64,000 nucleotides of DNA from assembly GCF_002878395.1 (NCBI RefSeq), contig NC_061117.1, positions 222,150,295-222,214,294 of the forward strand, given 5' to 3'. The translations under genes were made by a program, and so were the position numbers. Position 1 is the first letter of the stretch; every line of letters begins with the position of its first letter. This document shows positions 1 to 14,103 of the stretch, piece after piece. This DNA is from Capsicum annuum (lineage: Eukaryota; Streptophyta; Magnoliopsida; Solanales; Solanaceae). Below the pieces are notes generated by a model that searched no databases, was not told the origin of the DNA, and worked only from the letters and a program-made list of their open reading frames with translations.

Positions 1-1720
1 TTTATTTGGCATAATTAAGATCATATTTCTCACAATATTAGTACAAAATTACATAGAAACAAATAACTAGTATTGGAAATCAATAAACCCCAAATACCTT
101 CATACCTTCTAGCTAATCTACCTGAAACAAAGCAATGTATAACAAATCCTTTCATCTCTTTATTATTAATATTGAAATATCGTTCACTATTTTACTGAAA
201 CAAGAAAAGATAATGAAGAGAAATATTATGAAGTCGAAATACAAGATATAGTATGATAAATAATCATTACTACTTCAAATTATTAAGGCACATAGATATA
301 CATGGAGAATTATTTATCTTACACAAGGTATCTCTCATGATATTAGTACACAAGTTGCATAGGAACATAGAAATTACACTAGGGTTTGAAATCAGCAAGC
401 CCCAAAAAGAAAAAAGAAAACAAAAAGGAAACAAGATGTAATCTAATCATCCTTAACAACATATAACCAATTCTTTCTTCTCTTTTCCATTAATAATGAA
501 ATATCCTTCTCACTATTTTACCGAACAATAAAAGATGATGAAAAGAAACAATATAATAAAATCGAAATACCTGATGTAGTATGATATAATCATCACTCCT
601 TCAAACTAAGACACAGATATTCATGGAGAATTATTTATTTGGCATAAGGAATCATCTCTCATGATATTAGTACAAGTTACATAAATAAAACTCACAATAG
701 AAACATAGAAATAAATTATATCTAGGGTTGGATATCAATAAGCTCCAAAAAGAAAAAAAGAAAAGAAAGATGTTATAGATCATCGACTTGGCCTAAATGG
801 ATGAAATGAATGAAGAAGCGCGCCCGGGTAGACTTCAAGAACTCTTGCTCTGCCTATCCTCCAACTTCTTATTATTCTCGGGATCATAGAAAGATACGGA
901 ACATCTAACAAATTATTTCATCTCTTCGTTATTAATAATGAAATATCCTTCTCACTATTTTACTGAACAACAAAAGATGATGAAGAGAAACATTATAAAG
1001 TTGAAATACCTGATGTAGTATGATAATAGCCCCAAAAAGACAAAAAAAGAAAAACAAGATGTTATAGATCACCCACTTGAACAACATCTAAGAAATTATT
1101 TCATCTCTTCGTTGTTAATAATGAAATATCCTTCTCACTATTTTACTGAACGACAAAAGATGATGAAGAAAAACATTAATTATAAAGTTGATTTACCTGA
1201 TGTAGTAGTATGATAATTAATCACCACTCCTTCAAATTAAGGCACATATATATACATGGAGAAATTTATTTGGCATAAGATATCTCTCATGATATTAGTA
1301 CACAAGTTACATAGAAACATATAATTAATTACACTAGGGTTGGAAATCAATGTCTCAAATTATCTATGTATTACTAATTAGAACTATCCAAAAGAAAAAA
1401 AAGAAGATAAAAAGGAACAAGATAACTGAACAACACATAACAAATCTTTCATCTCTCTTTTTTTTTTTTAATTAATAATGAAATATCCTTCACTAACTGA
1501 ACAACAAAAGATGAAATATAATGAACTATTTGAAATACCTGATATTGTTCATCACTCCTTCAATTTAAGGCACATAGATATACATGGAGAATTATTTATT
1601 TGGCATAAGATATCATCATGTCTCATGATATTAATACCAAGTTAATAAAACACACAAATTAAAGAAACATAACATAGAAATAAATTACTAGCTAGGGTTG
1701 GATATCAATAAGCCCCAAAT
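1..1720. repeat. Tandem array, ~320-bp period, carrying the 3' end of the EF-hand gene
   Basis: The segment is built from degenerate copies of one unit. The anchor catggaga recurs at 301, 622, 1255 and 1583, with one copy between 622 and 1255 missing its middle (about 1015-1030). A second anchor, ctagggttggatatcaata or a close variant, recurs near 68, 377, 722, 1334 and 1692; the last is the real end of the EF-hand coding sequence. Each unit thus seems to hold the final ~25 bp of that gene plus ~290 bp of AT-rich downstream DNA. The copy at 781-890 carries extra unrelated sequence. The array probably continues left of the window. Confidence 0.75.
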
Positions 1721-2033
1721 CATCCATGTATTTCTTAGATCCATCCATCAAACCAGGACTCAATCTAAACATGAGAATACAAAATTCCATTTGATTAAGT
1801 GCTCCATCACCATCCAAATCTCCTTCAGCCAACATGCAAATTAATTCATCATCTCTCAAATCATTTAAACCAAGATTCATAGTGTTCCTCTTCAAACTTT
1901 CATAAGTTATTAACCCTATACTCACATCCATAAGCATACAAAAGCCATTGCAAAGCTCCCTCATGAATCCTTCCGCGCCTAATCTCTCCATCATTGAAGG
2001 GAAATAATCTTCGAATCCAAAAGGATTTGCCAT
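1692..2033 (-). CDS. Single EF-hand calcium-binding protein, KIC/PBP1-like
   Basis: An intronless 113-residue protein, near the usual 110-135 aa of the plant KIC/PBP1 group. One canonical EF-hand loop lies at about residues 72-83 (D72, D74, D76, N80, E83: DLDGDGALNQME). A degenerate, non-binding EF-hand-like segment precedes it around residues 36-47, and the N-terminus MANPFGFEDYFP is typical of the group. Known members are small calcium sensors; KIC binds a kinesin-like calmodulin-binding protein and PBP1 binds PINOID kinase. The start is the ATG at 2033; the frame stays open to 2051 but begins there with TTG, not ATG. The stop is TAG at 1692-1694. The downstream side is the ~320-bp tandem array. 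The upstream side has a GT/TA microsatellite about 110 bp from the ATG. The partner in this species is unknown. Confidence 0.85.
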   Translation of the reverse strand: MANPFGFEDYFPSMMERLGAEGFMRELCNGFCMLMDVSIGLITYESLKRNTMNLGLNDLRDDELICMLAEGDLDGDGALNQMEFCILMFRLSPGLMDGSKKYMDDLGLIDIQP

Positions 2034-2140
2034 TTTTTCGCGGCCACTCAACTCAAGGGAAGAAAAATGGATTTTTCAGTAAGTTAAAAAGATAAAAGGT
2101 ATGTTTTGATGTGTATGTTTGTGTGTGTGTGTTTATGTGT

Positions 2141-2185
<45 letters not shown>

Positions 2186-2349
2186 AGTGAGGGAAATTAA
2201 TGTGTGGAGGTTGTAAAATTGTTGGCTTGTAAAATTCTCCTTCCTGGAAGTTGCATGAGGAATCATTTGAAAAGCACAGTACACTTGTGAAAAAGGAGCT
2301 GGATTTTAGTGAGATTTACAGGAAAACCTCTCACATTGTTTCTTGGATT
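2034..2349. other. Upstream region of the EF-hand gene with GT/TA microsatellite
   Basis: A GT-rich stretch (about 2118-2147) runs into an uninterrupted TA run at 2147-2182. On the minus strand this lies in the likely 5' UTR or promoter of the EF-hand gene. No clear TATA box can be separated from the TA run. Confidence 0.7.
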
Positions 2350-2677
2350 TGAATGATAACGATGTGTTGAAGGGGAGACTTAGAGTAACGGAAAGGTTGT
2401 CTCTGTAGGGTTTATAGGTCTAGGGCTTCGAGGTACGAGAGCAAACCACTAATGCTTGCATTGGGGTACGTAAACTATCTACATCATATCTTTTGAGATG
2501 CTGTCCTTCCCTGGACCACCTTATAAAGCGGGATGTTTGTGGACCGGACTTCCCTTGTACTCAGTGATAACGATTGTTTACATCATACTCCTTGAGTTAC
2601 GGTCCTTTCCTGGACCACTCTTTAACGCGGGATGTTTGTGAACCGGACCGCCATTGTACTGAATGATAACGATGTGT
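2350..2677 (+). mobile_element. SINE (TS/SolS-like) with 18-bp TSD and duplicated tail
   Basis: The same 18 bases, tgaatgataacgatgtgt, stand at 2350-2367 and 2660-2677 and frame the element as a target-site duplication. The body starts with tagagtaacggaaaggttgtc (A-box region), has a degenerate B-box region near 2420-2440, then ctaatgcttgcattggggta, and ends in the segment built round gtccttccctggacc and gcgggatgtttgtg. I recognise this layout from Solanaceae tRNA-derived SINEs. The 3' segment occurs twice (about 2480-2570 and 2571-2659). A TSD-like string (cagtgataacgattg) sits between the two. Confidence 0.8.
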
Positions 2678-4137
2678 ATGTGTCTTTTTAGGGTACATGT
2701 GTAATGGGATAATACCATTCATATGATTGCTTCTAGGTCTGGCTAGCTAGGGCAACTTCTGCCCATTTCCATACTCAATAATATTTCTAAATCTGAAACA
2801 GTAAATTAAGTTCCTAATTTGCTAGTGTGATTTGTTCTTTTCACTTAAAACAGAAACTAGTGTGATTTGTTCTTTTATCTCTACATAAATAACAATATAC
2901 ATTGTGTAGCTTCGTGAGTGGAGTTTGGTGCATCGTGCATGTGTATGCAGGCCCTACTCTTACCTTGTAAAGATAGAGACGATGTTTTTTCCGATAAATC
3001 CCCAACTCAGTATAAAAAGGAAATACAATATTGTGGAAGCCAAGATATATAAACAACTTATCTCTCTAAAAGTAATAAAAATATCTTGTTAGCTGCATAT
3101 ATTGAAAATAAATTGCAATCTAAAAAAATATGTGTTATCTATGGCATTTTTCACCATTGGTGTGGCTGGTGGGAGTGGTAAGTGGTGGTTGACAGTGGTA
3201 TGGTAAACTTATCCAGCTACTATTATCCAGCAGTAACAAGATTGATCAAGTTAATGTTCACAGACCATATAGAAAAATAATCTAAAGTAGAATAAAAGCA
3301 ATAAAAATGAGATAGAACAAGACTATAAAAAGAAAAGAAATGTGGAAATAATATCAGCTAAAAACAGAAACATGTTGCTGCAAACCCTCAAATCACAGGT
3401 GCATCTAGAGTTCTTTCTAGCGTTCGATAAAATTCAATAAGAGCAAAGTTATATATTTATATTAAAAAATTCACTTAATATGTAATTCAGAAACCAATTA
3501 ACTATACTTCTTTTAGAATTCGAAGCACATCAACTCAAAATTTTGAATTCACTTTTACACCATGTGATTCTTAGTTTATATATATATATATATATATAGT
3601 AAGTAATGACACTTTTGGACCAACCTAGATCTTGATATCAGAAAAAGAGGGAATTCACATTCAATCTTTTATTTAAGGTTGTACTTTCTACTTCTTCTCT
3701 TCAATTTGGATGTCCCATTATATGTTTGGGAAAATTGATTTTTTTTAAAAATAATTATACAGAAGTGGATAAGGAAAATGTTACGTACAACTTTTTGAAG
3801 AAATAATTTTTTGGAAACAACTTTTCATTAATTCTAGTATACACTTTTTAAGGCCAAACCACAATTATAGGTGTCGAAACAAGTTTAAAAAATCTCCAGC
3901 ATCGGTCAAACCAAATCAAATCGAATTGATTATTAGCTTTAATTTTTTTAATTAAAATTGTAGGATTTGACATATATGTATAACCGTATAAAAATATATA
4001 TTAATGTAATTTCTTTAGTTTTATAAAGATACCGGAAAAAAAAAATACTAAACCAAACCGAATTAATGTATCTCTATGAAATATATTCCAATTATATGTT
4101 AAATTTTAAAATATAATGCATTAAAATTCGACCTTTG
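2678..4137. other. Intergenic, one SINE-like scrap and a TA microsatellite
   Basis: 2950-3010 resembles the 3' part of a Solanaceae SINE (gccctactcttaccttgtaa, then a run like gatgttttttccgata), without visible ends. A TA run lies at 3576-3598. Twenty bases around agtgtgatttgttctttt are repeated at about 2823 and 2859. No coding sequence is supported. Confidence 0.5.
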
Positions 4138-4282
4138 GGACTACTTCACCCTTAACTAGACATCTCAGGTTCAAGCCTTGGATATGGAGAAAAACCTGTT
4201 GGGAGCGTCACCTCCAGAATGATCCCTGCAGTGCGCGATCGGATTAATCGAGGTTCCAAAACGGGTACTGAACATCGGGTGA
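4138..4282 (+). mobile_element. SINE, SolS-like, degenerate
   Basis: The order is a start like ggactacttcacccttaact, a B-box-like caggttcaagccttgg, then ttgggagcgtcacctccaga, ccctgcagtgcgcgatcgga and a tail near cgggtactgaacatcgggtg followed by a T run. This is the layout of a common Solanaceae SINE. The element at 16320-16510 is a diverged member of the same family. No target-site duplication could be fixed. Confidence 0.65.
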
Positions 4283-4402
4283 TTTTTTTTTTTCTTTCTA
4301 AAAATCAGATAGAAAAAAATTACAAGATACCCAAATCTACCCTAATCACTATTATAAGTTTTAGTAATTAATAGAGAGATTTGTTTTGATCCTTCTTAGT
4401 TA

Positions 4403-4769
4403 GTTAAATACAGGGCGACTCAAGCAAATTTGTGGCCTAAAGTCAAAATCGAACTGAGGCCTTACATTTTTAATAAAAATTAATTGTTTTTATAAAGTCT
4501 ATTTTTAAAATTATATAATCGATTTTTTAATAATTTTTTTAATTAATAATACAATCAGTACATTAATTTCTTAAGATACAATACTCTGAACTAGATATAT
4601 CAAATTTCTTCTAAATTTCTTTTATATAAGAAATTTATTTTTTTACAAAAAATATTTAATATTTTTAAAATTTGTAATCTACTATTACTAAAAACAACAT
4701 GAGTCCTCTCAAATTTTGGCCCAAGGCGGACACTTTTTTTCTTAAAATAGAGCCGCCCCTGGTTAAATA
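4403..4769. mobile_element. hAT-type MITE with perfect 8-bp TSD
   Basis: The element spans 4411-4761 (351 bp) and has terminal inverted repeats close to CAGGGGCGGCTC (cagggcgactca at the left; tagagccgcccctg at the right). It is flanked on both sides by gttaaata (4403-4410 and 4762-4769). An 8-bp TSD and CAGGG-type ends indicate the hAT superfamily. There is no coding capacity, so it is non-autonomous. Confidence 0.85.
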
Positions 4770-6209
4770 GTTATGCTTTGATAGTCATAGATTCCATGTT
4801 AAGAGTAATTAATTTCTGAATAGGTTGGCCTGTCAACCTCTCAAAAGATAAGTGTAGCTCCGAGCTTACTCACCAATGTTCACGAGATTACATCAGTAAA
4901 ATGTGACACTAATATTTTTTTTTAAAAATATATATATAATTATATTATATTGTCACGTGGTCTTGCAATTTATATACTTTATGGTTCATATTAAAATTAA
5001 AGCGCCGTACTATCAGACGGCTTAATAATATCGGTGGCCTAAAGCATTGATTTTATCTCTCTTCTTTAAAAAACATCAAAATAATAATTTTCTGGAGTTA
5101 GAGTTTGAGTTGAAGTTGGTATTGTGTTTGTCCTCTAATATGAAATTGAAATTGTTTGTGAAAATTTGTGAGAGAAATAAAAGTGACAAATTTTCATTGA
5201 AGTGAAAAAATTCTTATGGCTAAACACTACTATTTTCATTAAATTAAAATAATTTTTTTTTTAAAAAATAAAAAATTCTCATGACCGAACGACTATTAAG
5301 TTTGGTTTTAGTTTTTGAAAAATAAAGTTGTTAATAATCTTCTTATAAATTATTTAATATCTTTTGAGACATCATGATATCAGCCTAATTAAACAATACC
5401 TGCTGCAAAGAGTTGATAATCTGATATTAAATTAAAATTATTTTTCGATTATTAAGTATACTTGTTGCAATGCTTGAAATATGAGGGGATAAAAGTAAAA
5501 ATGAATGTTCTTAACTAGTGGTCTTACGTATAACTCTTTTTTTCTTTGAACTTGAGTTCGAGTTTGAATGAAAAATATCTTAGTAGAGAGGGCTTCCTCT
5601 TTAATCGACTTGTATGACATGAATTTAAACTAATTAAAAAGTCCAATATAAATATCGAATACAAATGAAAAAAAAAGAACCTCAAAAATAATGTATAAAT
5701 GCTTTCGAAAAAAAGTTAATTCTGATATATCAAACTGCACGCATATCAAAGAGAAATCTTTTCTCTAAATGATTGAGGCTGGATATAAAAAATCTAATTT
5801 TAATTATGCATGATAGAATAATCAAAAAGTTAATACAGTAATTTTTTTAAAAGAAAATATTCAGCCGAATCTTATGATTGATACTCCTGGTCCACAGTGA
5901 AAATGTGACAATTTGTGTTTTCTCTAATGTATAAACATTATAATAATTCCAAATTCTGTTCCAAACAGTATTTTTCGATAGAGTTGAACTAAAAATACGG
6001 AAATGGAAGAAAATGTACTGAATATTTTCCTTCTGTACGTTATGTCACAATCTATCTTCTCTGTCTTTGGTTGGAAGTTGGTAATATTTCCTCACTTCTC
6101 CCTTTCAATTTACGTGATGATTTGTCTTTATCAGAGTCAGAATTTGCATTAAGGGAGTTTAAATTATGAAGAAGTAAACACAAGAAAAAATTAAAGGGAT
6201 CCAACATTT
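4770..6209. other. Intergenic AT-rich DNA
   Basis: No coding region, no element with matched ends and no RNA gene was recognised. Short open frames here have low-complexity composition and no family resemblance. Confidence 0.6.
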
Positions 6210-6409
6210 GCTGTATACAGTGGTGGAGCTAGAATTTTCACTAAGGGGATTCAAAATAAAAAAAGTAAGTGCACCAAACTAGCCGAAGGGGATTCAACAT
6301 CAACTATATTATACATAAAAGATAATTTTAACTATGTATAAATAGTATAATTTCCTGTCGAAGGGTTTGAACCCCCTAGTCATAAGGTGGCTCCGCTCCT
6401 GACTCTATA
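6210..6409. mobile_element. hAT-type MITE
   Basis: A 184-bp element at 6218-6401 has ends CAGTGGTGGAGCTAG and, inverted, CAGGAGCGGAGCCAC. The internal text (ctaaggggattcaaa; gggtttgaaccccct) is that of a very common eudicot MITE. The flanks gctgtata (6210-6217) and actctata (6402-6409) agree at six of eight positions, consistent with an aged 8-bp hAT TSD. Confidence 0.7.
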
Positions 6410-7891
6410 TACGTAAGAAAGATAGTTTTAATCATGTATAAACAGTGTATATACATGCTAAGGACCTGATACCTCTATAGTTGTTTGTCAATCGCATAAA
6501 CATTACAAGTTTTGAGACCTTCTAAATATTCGATTTTTTCTATAATATTTGTCAATCATCAAAACTTGAATTGAGCTTTTAACTCATTGACAAGATTATT
6601 AGTGCCTGTGACCCTATACTGTCGTTTACTTGCATTTAACCCTTATGTTATCTTTTGCTTGATAGGCAAAATGTTATCCAACACTTATTTGTAAGATTGC
6701 AAAAAGACATAAATTAAGATCCAAGTATTTTGGCTAACTGTATACACAGTGAAAACAGGCAAAGTACATGAATATTCCTGGGTGTTTCCTTAAAACCACA
6801 AGACAAAACAACATTATAAGTATCGTTAGACAAAGTTAAAGGTTAAAAAATTGAAGGGACAGAAAAATGAAACATCATTTTTGTTGCTTCCTATGGGGGA
6901 AACAGTTTTTTGGTTTAATTTGTGAATTTTACTTTCATCATTTTCCTTGACAAAAGGAAATTTCAATGCAGCTTCCTTTCTCTCTCTTTCAGTGTCAAAG
7001 TTTTAAAGCGTGCACTGTTGCCATAATAATTTCTTCACATACAAACTTGAGTATATATGCAAAAGTGACTTAAATTTCTTATTCATTTGTTATATGTATG
7101 TATGAAATCAAAATTACGATTAGGATAGATTTGTAATGTGCATTTCTTCAGAATTTATCGAGTGTCAGTTGGACTTTTTTATGAGTTATGTGCGATTTCA
7201 TCAGTTTTTTAAGAGTTGATGGCAAGTGGCAGAGGCAGGATTTTTATGCTAGGCTGCTAGCATGCCCACTCTGCGTAGTACATGCAGAATCTAACACATT
7301 GATGAACGCAATCTTTCTAATAACGTGGAGTGGGAGAGTAACTAGAGCTGTTCCTACTAGTAAAGTTGATTTGTGTCCTGATATATTCATGTTTCGATAA
7401 AATGATAGTGTGGATTTAGCTTTATCAGGTGATTTAGTTAGGACTACTGCACCAGGAACAATATAACTTTCATTTGCATCAAGCATAGAAACCATGTTTC
7501 TGTCACTGGGTGACAATTTGTAGGGGATCAATTAAATGACATATTTCTAGCTGACTAAGCTCATTCAGAGACCTGAAACAAGAACGCCGGTGAGATGTCA
7601 TGGCTCGTAAACATGCATTGAAGATATCATAGATAGCAACATATTTGTGTGCAAAAACAGAAACGGGACTGGAATAGGTCCTGTTTCACAAGTTATTTAG
7701 AAGGTTGTTTGTTACTCAGAATAGGCCAATTCATTATGTCCATTATAGTACAGAAAGAATACATGTCAATGAAAAACAGAAATACTCGACTATCCTCCTT
7801 AGTTCGCTTCATACTGTCATATATACACTAGTACTGTTGAAAAACAAGACAAAGTGACTACATTTCAAATTTTCCAATTGGGATTTTATGT
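6410..7891. other. Intergenic, downstream of the first receptor kinase
   Basis: A frame on the minus strand (7244-7531, 95 codons) overlaps a 70-codon plus-strand frame. Neither matches a family I recognise and neither continues into splice sites I can see, so I do not call a gene. It could be a relic exon. The rest is AT-rich with no recognised element. Confidence 0.45.
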
Positions 7892-11325
<3,434 letters not shown>

Positions 11326-12332
11326 GGATTCTGACTCATGTATTTGATGGACAATGTAGCTGATACAACAATTAATAGCAATAGTATCTTTGATCGACAA
11401 AGTTTAATTTTCCTGCCCACCACTTTAGAATAAAAAAGTCATGCTCAATATTCCTCTTACAAAGAATATGAAAATGTTCAAAGTCATTTTAATTTTATTA
11501 AACTAATAGGATCAGTTTGGGGTCACTTCGATTAGTTATTCTATAAGGTACCTTTATTTAGGCTGTGGGTGCTTTAAAAAAAAACTTTACTAAACGATGC
11601 AACTGTAGAAGTTAACCTTAAAGCCAAAGCACCCAATCATGCTTTTGTTGTCTAGGTGCTTTTTTATAAATTTTACCATTTTCCACTGTTTTTTATATAA
11701 TTATACCTCTTCTATATCGAGTTTAGTGGATGTTCGAGCACCCCAAAAATGCACGTGGGTCCGCCCCTGCTATCAAGACTTAGGATAGACCGGAAGAAGC
11801 CACCTAGTACATTTTTTTTTGCTTATTCTAGAATTTGAACTTGAAACCTGATGATTACCGACCAATTTCATTGACTGCTAGGCCACATCTGGAGTCTGTG
11901 GCGTGGGTTATAATTCAGATACATAGTCTCACCTTTTATATGGGATAGATAATTCCAAAATTTAATACTCATAGTAAAATAATGAACTAATTTAATGTCA
12001 AATTTTATATTGGGATAACCCCAAATTGCTTGAACCAAACAGCCCCTTATTATTGACAGTCTATTCACGGCTTCTTTGTTTAATTAATTTGGAAACTAAC
12101 CAAATTTACTTTAAGTGAATTCTTTTTATATAAGCCAATCTCTTAAGTTTACTGATTAATTGAGTAATAATTCCTTCAACTTTTCTGTTGAGAGGCTTAG
12201 AGGTGGCTAAGATCTTTCAAAGATGTTCGCTTTTGACTAATGATGAATTATTTTATTTTATTTTAAAAAAAAAAAATTGAGATTTGGATGTAAATTATGT
12301 TTCATCAATAAAGTGAGAATTCAAATAGCCAG
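11326..12332. other. Promoter side of receptor kinase copy 1 and intergenic DNA
   Basis: No coding sequence is supported. The stretch 11540-11775 has ends reminiscent of the hAT MITEs above (gtgggtgcttt at the left, gggtccgcccctgc at the right), but I could not pair termini or find a TSD. The rest is AT-rich. Confidence 0.45.
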
Positions 12333-13734
12333 GTAAATTTCATCCCTGGTTACTTAACTTTGTATCTATTACGCAAAAGTCATTTTTCTTTCATTCATTT
12401 CATCCATGGTCATTTAACTTTACTCTGACCATCACAAAAGTCACTATGACCGGATTTTACAATAATTTTATCGAAAAAATGATGTGGCAACCTTAATTAG
12501 TTCTTAATTTTAATTTAAGTGAATATATAATATATTACTCATATCTTGACCCTTTTTATATATGCACAACCCAATTTTCTTATGGATTATTTAATGAAAG
12601 AATATCAATTTCTTAATAGATTAGATTACCCAATGAAGACTATTTTCATAAAAAAAATTTAGTTGATATTTTTATGAATAAAATTATACTTATATATTCT
12701 TAAAATCCTCTAAAGTTGAGGCATGTGTTGGTAAATTATTTTTTTCCTCTAATATTATGGCATGTAGTTGATAAAATTATTTTTCTCGCTTTAAAATTGT
12801 GACATGTAGTTGATAAAAATATTTTTTTTTCATACATTCTTTTTCTTACCACTTGTGTCTTTGCATCCGGTATATCATAATAATATGATAAACTATTTTA
12901 TTTATTGAGTTTGTCTTTGTATTTTAAATTGTTTGACTAATCGATTAATTTTCTTAAAATTTTTTATTATAATATTCAATTTTTGATAAATTACATATTA
13001 TTTAATTAATTTAATTGATAAATATAAAAATTAGATATGCTATAATTTCTTTATCTATTAAAGTACTTATATTTTATAACTTTTATTACCAAACTATACG
13101 TTAATGTAACATTATTTGTATAAATTTCTACAATACTTATTCAATGACATAATTAAAATGATTTTATTTTAAAACTATCTTTAGCATGTTGATTTATCTT
13201 CCAAGAATTAATTTTTTTTTTAAATAATATCATACATGTATTTCTATTTTATGTGTTTTGAAGAATTTATCTTGTTTATCACTCTTTTTTTATGCACCTT
13301 TTTGGCAGATGAATGCAATATTATGAAATGTTTAATAAAAATATCAACTAATTTTTTTTTATGTAAATAGTCTTCATTAGGTAATCTAATCTATTAAGAA
13401 ATTAGTATTCTTTCATTAAATAATCCATAAGGAAAATTAGGTTGTGCACATATAAAAAAGGTCAAGATATGAGTAATATATTATATATTCACTTAAATTA
13501 AAATTAAGAACTAATTAAGGTTGCCACATCATTTTTTTGGTAAAATTATTGTAAAATTCGGCCACAATGACTTTTGTAATAATCGGAATAAAGTTAAATG
13601 ACCATAGATGAAATGAATGAAAGAAAAGTGACTCGTAATAGATACAAAGTTAAGTAATCATGGATGAAATGAATGAAAGAAAAATAACTTTTGCGTAATA
13701 GATACAAAGTTAAGTGACCATGAATGAAATTTAC
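12333..13734. mobile_element. Non-autonomous DNA element with ~350-410 bp terminal inverted repeats
   Basis: The left arm (12333 to ~12678) reads gtaaatttcatccctggtta and onward. The reverse complement of the right arm (~13331-13734) follows it base for base with minor changes, e.g. acaataattttaycraaaaa and cttaattagttcttaatttt. The arms are about 350 and 410 bp; the right is longer because a ~65-bp block around aactttgtatctattacg is duplicated. The AT-rich centre of ~650 bp has no open frame. Long arms suggest a Mutator-like or foldback element. No TSD was found, so the outer ends are uncertain by several bases. Confidence 0.75.
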
Positions 13735-14103
13735 TAAGTTCATGATTAAAATTACAATTCGAAGTGATTTTCGAATTTTTTAAACTTAATAATGACTAAA
13801 ATTATCGCATTTTGTTATCTAAACATGCTAAGTTTATAGCCTGTTTGTTCAGCTTTTTAAAATTTGCTTATTTGGAGAGTGACTTTTATTTTAAGTGTTT
13901 TTTTTTTTTTTTTGTAAAGAAGTAATTTTGGAAAGAAGCAAATTTGTCTAACATTCTACTAATATTCTTTCTGGTCTTTTAGTATGTCAATTGTCAGTTA
14001 AATAAACCCTTTATCTTTTCCTTAAAAAAGTAATTAATGATGGGAGAGCATTCAGGCCGGAATTGAAACAGAAACACTTGTGTCCTTTTATGAAGTGACA
14101 AAT
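13735..14103. other. Short intergenic spacer
   Basis: AT-rich DNA with a T run near 13900. It ends in the left target-site copy CAAAT (14099-14103) of the solo LTR. Nothing else is recognised. Confidence 0.6.

Noticed and set aside
2034..2051. Longer start for the EF-hand protein (codon at 2049-2051)
   Set aside because: The codon is TTG, and the conserved N-terminus starts at the ATG at 2033.
7188..7531. Overlapping plus and minus open frames downstream of receptor kinase copy 1
   Set aside because: No recognisable family, no continuing exons, and they overlap each other.
11326..11400. Longer N-terminus for receptor kinase copy 1, and likewise 20578-20682 for copy 2
   Set aside because: Both upstream starts are TTG. 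The first ATGs (11325 and 20577) lead into clear signal peptides.
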